From the NCBI GenBank assembly GCA_034509425.1, contig JAVTVJ010000933.1, forward strand, positions 1,080,111 to 1,144,110: a DNA stretch of 64,000 nucleotides, read 5' to 3'. This document shows, piece by piece, positions 57,277 through 64,000 of the stretch; the first letter of the stretch is position 1, and every line of letters begins with the position of its first letter. A program made the position numbers and the translations under genes. This DNA is from Eopsaltria australis (taxonomy: Eukaryota; Chordata; Aves; Passeriformes; Petroicidae). The notes under the pieces are model-generated. The model ran no database searches. It saw only the letters and a program-made list of their open reading frames with translations, and was not told the origin of the DNA.

Positions 57277-60200
57277 CTGATATAACACAGAAAAACAAAA
57301 GTGTCATTAATAACAGTAATTTACTTACAGCAAATGGTATACACATCATGAACAGTATACACAAGTGCAGCCCAAACTGTGGACACACAGTAATCACTCC
57401 ACCAATAACAGACACCTAGTACCTAACAGAGTGAGTAAGTTCTGTTTCCAAAATTTAGAGTAGAAATATATTTTTTTCTAGTTAAAACTCAATTTTAATA
57501 CTTCTATTTCTACAAATAGTATATAAAAATTCTATATTAACAATAATTAAGTATTACAAAGTTTAACTGTAATTAAACAGTAATATGACTTCCCCCTGTT
57601 CCGACGAAAACCTCTGTATAAGTAGAAAAATCATTCTGCCTCAGTAAATAAAAGAAAGAAAATTTCATATTCCAAATTACAGAATGGAACAAATTGCTCA
57701 GATGCATTCACTGACAGACTCTACACAAAAAGAGAAAGTTTTTGACTAAGTCAGTTTATGGACCTACATTGAACACATTTTGGTGAGGTAAAGCAAGTTA
57801 AACATTTACTTCTAAAGCCTCACATACCCTTTTGTAGGCCAAACTACATTAGGAAAATCAATAATACAGTACTAGGTTCAAATAAACCTACTAAAAAAGG
57901 GTACAGCAATAATAACCCCAAAATAACCCAAATTTCCTCTCCTCCCAAACAGAAACTACTAAGGTGTTAGCAAGAGTTTAAGTAAGTACCATTCTTTTGG
58001 TATAAAATCTAATGTTACATCAGATTTTTGCTCCACTGTGCAGACTGAAATTTTTCTGGATTAATGCCCAAGGCTTGCTAATCCTTGACTCAAAGCAGTA
58101 TCAGTCTCTCTACTTAATTTGCCAGCTAGAAAAGCATGACAGTACATACATGATAATATTAACAGGAGCAAATCCATGTTCCCTTTAGATTGTGTTCAGA
58201 TTTTTTCAGTAAAGTGCTAAAAGAAAGTGACACCACACTCTCACGAAACTTTAAAAATCCAGCAACTTTTCAAGACTTCCCTATTTTTAAGGCATTAGTT
58301 TAGGTTTCATCATGCACAACAAAACAATGCTTTGGTACATTAGGGTGATCAGGAATCTATCCCAATTTGTCAAAGTTAAAGTGGTATCTCCAGTCCACCT
58401 GCAATCCATTATGGCTCTGCAAAACCATGACAGGCAGTGACATTAGCAGCCAGACTCAGATCGAACAGACCCACTGCCTTTCCTCATTTCTAAAACAACC
58501 TCTCTTTGGAGGTGGCTCTGAGCAGGACATCCTGTCATTATTTATGTAAAACCGGCCACTAATTCTAATAAAACCGTGTTCAAGATGTGAGTGCCACTTC
58601 TGACACACCTATAAGCTTGTCTTTGAAACTGCATGAACAATGTTAGTGTAACTAGAGGTAAACCTCTCACAGAACTCTTCAAGTTGGACACTGCTGTATA
58701 CATATCCTATATTATATAAAACCAGAAGTCAAAGTAAAAAACTGCAAAATAAGGAAGCGACAAAGCAAACTTATCTGAAGTCTGTTAACTCCAAGTTACC
58801 TGTTTGAGCTAGGACCACCATGACCTCTCTGACAAAGCAGTTTCTTTTCATTTATGCAAAGCAGGCTTTTAAGAAGCAGTATAGTTTTCTGCCCTCCTTT
58901 TGCTTCAAGCATTATCTAAAATTCTAAAAACTTTCCATCCAGACACAGAACACACTATCTCCTAAAACAGCAGCTCTGTAAGTTGTGAAAAAATAAAATC
59001 TTATGTTTCACCATAACTACAGATCCAACAGAACAGAATCACTAGATCACACATCTTTCCAGCCATGCAGATCACATTTAATTACTGCTGGTATTTGGCT
59101 TCATTAACAGTCTCTTGAAATAATTTCAGAAGTAGATGTGGAGACACTCCAAATCTGTCTGAACTGACTAGAATCAAAAGCATTTCCTGGTATTTTTCCA
59201 TTTCAACTTCTGTTAACATCACATTTCAGTAAGCCCAGAGCAGAATTATTTTCAGTACTGCCTTAAAACTTAACACCATAGTTTCAAAAAGTTGCCAAGT
59301 GAGCCACGCACTGGCCTTGGTGCAGACAGGTTTTCTATTCCTGTCAATTTGAAACACCTGCTCATCTGAAGAACCAAAATATTTACCCTAGCAAAAGGTA
59401 GGTAACAATGCAATGTAAGTATCAACTGCTTGTGGAAATTTACCACTAATTAAAGTAGTTTATTGTTTTCTAGGATAACTCGGATGTTTTCTAAAGAAAC
59501 ATGTGATGTTGCTACATCACAGTTTAGTAACAGTCATTATTCTATCCTGACCATTTCTGAGCCTAAAAGCAAAAATAATTCTGTATTTTCAGACAGCATT
59601 CACTGTCAACAAGTAATGGCCAAGCCCCTTCAGCCATTAACAGCAAATTCCTTCAAGCAGAGCTGTGATGCCCTAGCTACAAAATTTTGTTACCACTGTG
59701 ATTTTAGAATTTATTATCAGCTTTTGCAGGCAAATAATCCCTTTTCAGAACTGTTCACCAAAATTATTTGAAATAATTAATCACTAATAGTTACTTCTTA
59801 ATTTCTAGGTGTTTGATGATATACTGACTTTGATCTACGTAGAACTCTCTAGTTGAGGGATCCTCCTGCTCCAAGGTCTACCTCTTCCACATTGCAGGGA
59901 CTACCAATCTTTAGCAGAAAGGAGAAGAAATAAAAGAGTCTTCCATAAAGGGCTACTTGAAATAATTAATCTCCATGTCTTCTATATCCCATCCATTATT
60001 ACAGATTCAAGGACTTTTTAAGACTGGGAAATTCTGGGCCAGACTTTACAGCAGCCAAGCAGCTACTGTTTCTCTTAGCAGTCCCTAGAGTATGAGACAC
60101 CCCTTGATTCACAAACAAATGACACGACCTGTACATTCACACCTCTGAAACTCTGGGTTATAAAACCAAAGAGCCTGGAATATTCCCAGTTTTTACACTC

Positions 60201-60554
60201 TGTGTATGACCATGTGTTGAGGGCAGTTTTGTCTTCCCACTCACTTTGCTGTGGGGCATACAGGACATTCTGTCCTGAATTCTTCCCACACCATGGACCA
60301 GTATGGGTATTCTCACCACCCTTCTCCACCCACGGCGCCATCAGTTCTACACCGCCCGTGTGTGTACACACCCAGAGCCTGTTCCTAGAGGCCAGTGCAG
60401 GTGACCAAACACCGGACCAAGTCCTCCAGACACCCTCAAATGCCTCTGTGAGGGTAGAACAGCATCTATCGCCCTGCACGGCTGATGTCCTCACCAGGCC
60501 CCTTCCTCGTGCGAGGGATCACCCCCTGTGCTTCTCCAAAATCCTGACACACCA
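57277..60554 (-). other. GNE intron 1, distal part
   Basis: I looked for an alternative first exon encoding the human hGNE2 leader (METYGYLQRE...) on the minus strand and did not see one. The sequence is AT-rich with short frames. The 158-codon plus-strand frame at 60202-60678 runs into a CR1 copy and is not taken as a gene. Confidence 0.55.
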
Positions 60555-60805
60555 AGAATCACAGAATATGATCATTCCGATGCTAAACTGGAAGGGACAC
60601 ACAAGGATCACCGAGTCCGACTCTTATCCCTGCACAGGACATCCATGTGCCCGAGAGCATTGTCCAAACGCTTCCTGAACCCTGTCAGGCTGGTGAAGTG
60701 ACCATTTCTCTAGGGAGCCCCCTCCAGCCACCCTCTGGGTGAAGAGCCTTTTTCTAATATACAGCCTAAACCTGCCCTGACGCTTCAGGCCATTCACATG
60801 CTACA
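60555..60805 (-). mobile_element. CR1 LINE 3' fragment in GNE intron 1, next to the CpG island
   Basis: It begins aagaatcacagaatatgatc, then aactggaagggacacacaag, gatcaccgagtccgactctt, cgcttcctgaaccctgtcag and gaagagcctttttctaatat. It is a reversed CR1 3' end. Confidence 0.88.
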
Positions 60806-60819
60806 CAAGCGGAGAGTCT

Positions 60820-61375
60820 GCCCTGGTACTCCCCCCTTGAGCACCCCCTCACGCCGGGAGAAGCCACGCCTGCGCCCCGCCGCTCTCTCTGTTCTTCCGG
60901 ACACTGCTCGTGCGCACCTTTCCCTGCGGAGGCTCCGGATCCCCGCATTTCCCGGGGACCCACGCCCACATCTCCGGGGCTGCGGATCCCCGCATTCCCA
61001 GGGACGCGCCCCCGCCCGCGCTGCCGCGCCCTCAGGCAGAGCCGCGCCCCCGCCGCGATTCCGCCCCCGCGGAGCCGCCGCGATTCCGCCTCCCCGCACA
61101 TCTGCGGCGCTCCCGGCCCGGCCCGGGCCCCGGCTCTGCGCGCCCGCCCCGCAGTCACCTTGCCCTGCGCCAGGACCGCGGCGGCGGCGCCGGCCCGCTC
61201 GCATCCGTCGGCAGCAAGCCCCGCCCTGGCAGGAAGTGAGCGCGGAGGAGGGGGTGCCCCGGGCCGCGCCCCGCAGCCGCCCCGCCGGGCTCCGGGCTCC
61301 GGGCCCGGGCAGCCCCCGCATGGGCACCGGGCGGGCCGCGGGGCCGCTGTGGGGCCGCATGCCGGTTCGCCTTCG
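60820..61375 (-). promoter_or_regulatory. GNE CpG-island promoter
   Basis: A very CG-dense block surrounds the 5' UTR exon. ETS-type cacttcctg (minus strand) occurs just upstream of the exon end, and several GC boxes are present; no TATA box is evident. CR1 copies flank both sides (60555-60805 and 61377-61590), leaving roughly 560 bp of unique promoter. The start site is not resolved. Confidence 0.75.
61159..61240 (-). other. GNE: GNE exon 1 (5' UTR, 3' boundary only)
   Basis: A good donor, GGCAAG|GTGACT, lies at 61159/61158 inside the CpG island and would splice to the acceptor at 57276. The 3' end is therefore proposed at 61159; the 5' end given here is arbitrary. No in-frame ATG for GNE is present nearby. 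An out-of-frame ATG lies at 61204. Confidence 0.5.
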
Positions 61376-61376
61376 C

Positions 61377-61590
61377 AGAATCACAGACCCAGTTAGGTTG
61401 GAAAAGACCTCTGAGGTCATCGAGTCCAACTTGGGACACAACACCACCTTGTCAACCAGACCTTCGCACTGAGTGCCACATCAAGTCTTTCCATAAACAC
61501 CTCCAGGGACGGTGACTCCACCACCTCTCTGGGCAGCCCATTCCGATGTCTAATCACCCTTTCTGTGAATAAATTCTTCCTAAAGAGGAA
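61377..61590 (-). mobile_element. CR1 LINE 3' fragment just upstream of GNE
   Basis: It starts agaatcacagacccagttag and gttggaaaagacctctgagg and continues tcatcgagtccaacttggga, cacctccagggacggtgact and gggcagcccattccgatgtc. It lies about 175 bp upstream of the 61204 ATG, possibly overlapping the core promoter shore. Confidence 0.93.
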
Positions 61591-64000
61591 CAATATCGTT
61601 GAGGTGGGGCAGTCTCGTCGGTTTATATATGGAATACTCCATACATCAGAGCAATCTAGTTAAAACTGCTGGATGATCTCACAGCTTCAGTGGCGACAGC
61701 CATCATGTTAAGAGCTTTTAAAGAAGGCTGTCAGGGAACTACGGGCTGTGGGGTTGATGTAGGGGGTGCACAGTCAGGACAAACACAGCCTACAGGCGTG
61801 TATGGAAAAATAAGGCAGGTGCCTGATGGTGCAGGCTGTGAGGAACTGCAGCCTTCCAGTCAGGGCACCTGCCAGTAGCTCATGAAGAGTGCCTGGGTGT
61901 GGTGCAGAATTCTATAATTTTGGCATTAATTCAGTCCAGGGTGTTGCCAAATGACAAGTTCATTGGCGTGCAGCACAATCAAAAAAGCTGTGAAACCAAC
62001 TACCAGGTGTTGCTGTCATCTGTGTTCCACTTGACTGCAAAAGAGATGTGGTTTATTTTCTCAAGCTGGAGGTGTTTTGAGGTAAAGTCTCACATTAGTG
62101 AAGTGACTGTGACTTGGATCCTAGTTCAATACCTGAGGCACCATGTGCAACAACAGCAACCTGTGCCCTCTATATTCTGCTATGGAAATAACTACCTAAA
62201 ACATTTCAGTAGCTGGGGTCACACAGTCCTAGTAAAAGGACAATTCTTCACCCATTTTTGTCCCTCTGATCTCACATTTGTGTGGCTGAAGCCTGAGCCT
62301 AGTATGGTAGGGCCATACATCTGAACAAGCCTGTACAACATTCAGCTATTTGGTACCTGAACTTTGCCACAGGTTTTCAGGCCAGATTGTATCTTTGTTC
62401 ATCCACATAGTACTTGAGGGGTCTCAAATCCCTTCTACTTTTGCCCTTTAATTCTTAGAAAAATTAGCCATAAGAGTGGCTCCTGTGTTTGACACACCTA
62501 GAAGAAAGTAGGTGCAAGGAATGAGATGCATTTCTGCCCTTTACCAGGGAGAAAAAGGTTGACTTTCCTAGCAGTTAACAAATATTTGTTTAAAAAGACT
62601 GAAGTCTTCAGCTTAAAAAAAACACCTTAAATAACGACTATTAACGGAAAAACCCTTTAAGACTTGTCCTTGGGAATTTAAAGATGATTTGACTGTTTCC
62701 CAAGAGAGCTAGAAAGGATCTTATCCTATGGTGACGTTCAGAAAGTCCTCAGACAGCTGTGGTTCAATGAGTCATAGCTCTTCAAAGACTCAGTGTTTTG
62801 AGAATATTGCAGTACACCCACCTCTGAAATTACCAGGGATCTTTGCTTGCAATACTGACCAGATGTTGGAACTGGAAGGCACCCTATGTTCAATTTATGT
62901 CCCATTTAAACTGTTTTCATTGTTCTCTGCATCACTAGATTTCCTCTATGCACATTGCTTAAAACCCCATGTACATTCTGGAAATGTCATTATAAATAAA
63001 TTTGTAATCCTGTAAATCCTGTAAATGCTTTCAGTTCATGAACAGCTTACCAGCATATCTATAGCTGGTTTCACTGAAACAAAATGCTGAAGAGCCTGAA
63101 TCATACTTGAGCATGAGTGTATGAAAGTGTGAACATATGGACAGACTCTGGTTTATACTAGTACTAACACAGCTAGGAGCAACTACATAGAGAGTTAATT
63201 ACTTTTACAACTACATCAGTGCATCTCTTCATATGATTTTTCTGTAAGTGTTCTAATGGTGTTTCAGCATGCTACAGTAAAAGGTGCAAAAGAAACAAGA
63301 AAGTTTATGCTCCTTTTGGTTATTTCTCCCTCACAGACATCACATATTACATAAACAAGATGAAATTTTTGTTACTGAGTGAGCCCTGCCTCAAGGCTTT
63401 CCAGCAGAGAGACAAATGCCATGCAGAGAGATGAGATGGGAGGAGAAGCCTCAGCCCATAATCTGCCTGCTCCAGTCAGTTTTATGCTTTGCTGCTCAAA
63501 ATCTGCAATGACAATGTGAAGAGGGTCTCCTGTCCTTGACAAGGCCTGCGTTGTTGTGGGTTCATTAAAGGAGTAGGGTCCCAGTATCCAGATAATTCAT
63601 TGACCTTTCCCTCATCAAAAAGCTTTGCAGGAATGGCAAAGGCTCTGCAGAGATTAAATAGACATTAGTGTGAAAGCGTTAGGAAATGTTGGAGATGAGG
63701 AGCTTACTTCTTTTGGGAGAGGTCATGTTGCTTAAGATCTGAACAGGAGATCTGAACAAGATCAGTGGGTTTGGTTTGCAGCTGGTTTGGATTCATTGGA
63801 AACCCATCCTGAAAGAGGTGAAAGGTGCTGGGATTGTCTGTGCATGACTGTGCTCAGAGATGGATAGTGTGGATAGACAGAGTCAGTAGCACTCTGATCT
63901 TCTGCACTGGTGCTAAGCACTGTGTTGCTTCTTCCCTTCTGAAAGCAGAACATTATGACTTTTCAACATCTATATGATGTGAATCTTTTACTACTTCTCC
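61591..64000. other. Intergenic DNA upstream of GNE
   Basis: No gene is recognised. The frame at 61899-62324 (141 codons, plus strand) has no visible motif and is probably chance. In human, RNF38 is the next gene on this side; none of it is identifiable here. Confidence 0.5.

Noticed and set aside
60202..60678. 158-codon plus-strand frame in GNE intron 1
   Set aside because: No motif; its 3' third runs into a reversed CR1 copy, so it is not a conserved unit.
60794..61472. 217- and 224-codon frames on both strands of the GNE CpG island
   Set aside because: They overlap each other in opposite directions in extreme GC content, and part of each is CR1. No conserved protein motif.

Overview
This window is nuclear DNA from a bird. 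It holds three intron-rich vertebrate genes with GT-AG introns and CpG-island promoters, and about sixteen CR1 LINE copies or fragments, many with the typical CR1 3' end (a cacagaat block followed by a ggttggaa-type block when read reversed). No prokaryotic feature is present. Orthologues of human chromosome 9 genes mostly map to the avian Z, so Z linkage is likely, but the sequence alone cannot show it. The species cannot be named.

Layout, left to right. Positions 1-4815 hold the 5' part of NANS (N-acetylneuraminate-9-phosphate synthase) on the minus strand: coding exons 1 and 2 are present and the rest lies off the left edge. Positions 5.3-17.2 kb are intergenic, with CR1 relics and a TA microsatellite. 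Positions 17.7-32.4 kb hold a complete CLTA (clathrin light chain A) on the plus strand with seven coding exons, including the 54 + 36 nt pair known as the neuron-specific insert. Positions 32.4-36.7 kb are the convergent CLTA/GNE interval. Positions 36.7-61.2 kb hold a complete GNE (UDP-GlcNAc 2-epimerase/ManNAc kinase) on the minus strand: eleven coding exons reconstruct exactly 722 codons plus a stop, and a 5' untranslated exon lies in a CpG island at 60.8-61.4 kb. Positions 61.6-64 kb hold no gene I can see.

Functionally, GNE and NANS are consecutive sialic acid enzymes. GNE makes ManNAc and then ManNAc-6-phosphate; NANS condenses ManNAc-6-phosphate with phosphoenolpyruvate to Neu5Ac-9-phosphate. 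They lie about 56 kb apart (start-exon to start-exon), with CLTA, a coated-vesicle gene, between them. In human, CLTA and GNE are neighbours on 9p while NANS is on 9q.

The points most worth checking are: an exon-like 71-nt segment in CLTA intron 1 that fits the reading frame only as a mutually exclusive alternative to exon 2; a GNE upstream ORF overlapping the main start, together with a conserved in-frame extension upstream of the GNE start; CR1 copies abutting all three CpG promoters; and a long CR1 in GNE intron 6 split by about 1.5 kb of LTR-like sequence. I found no convincing wholly new system.
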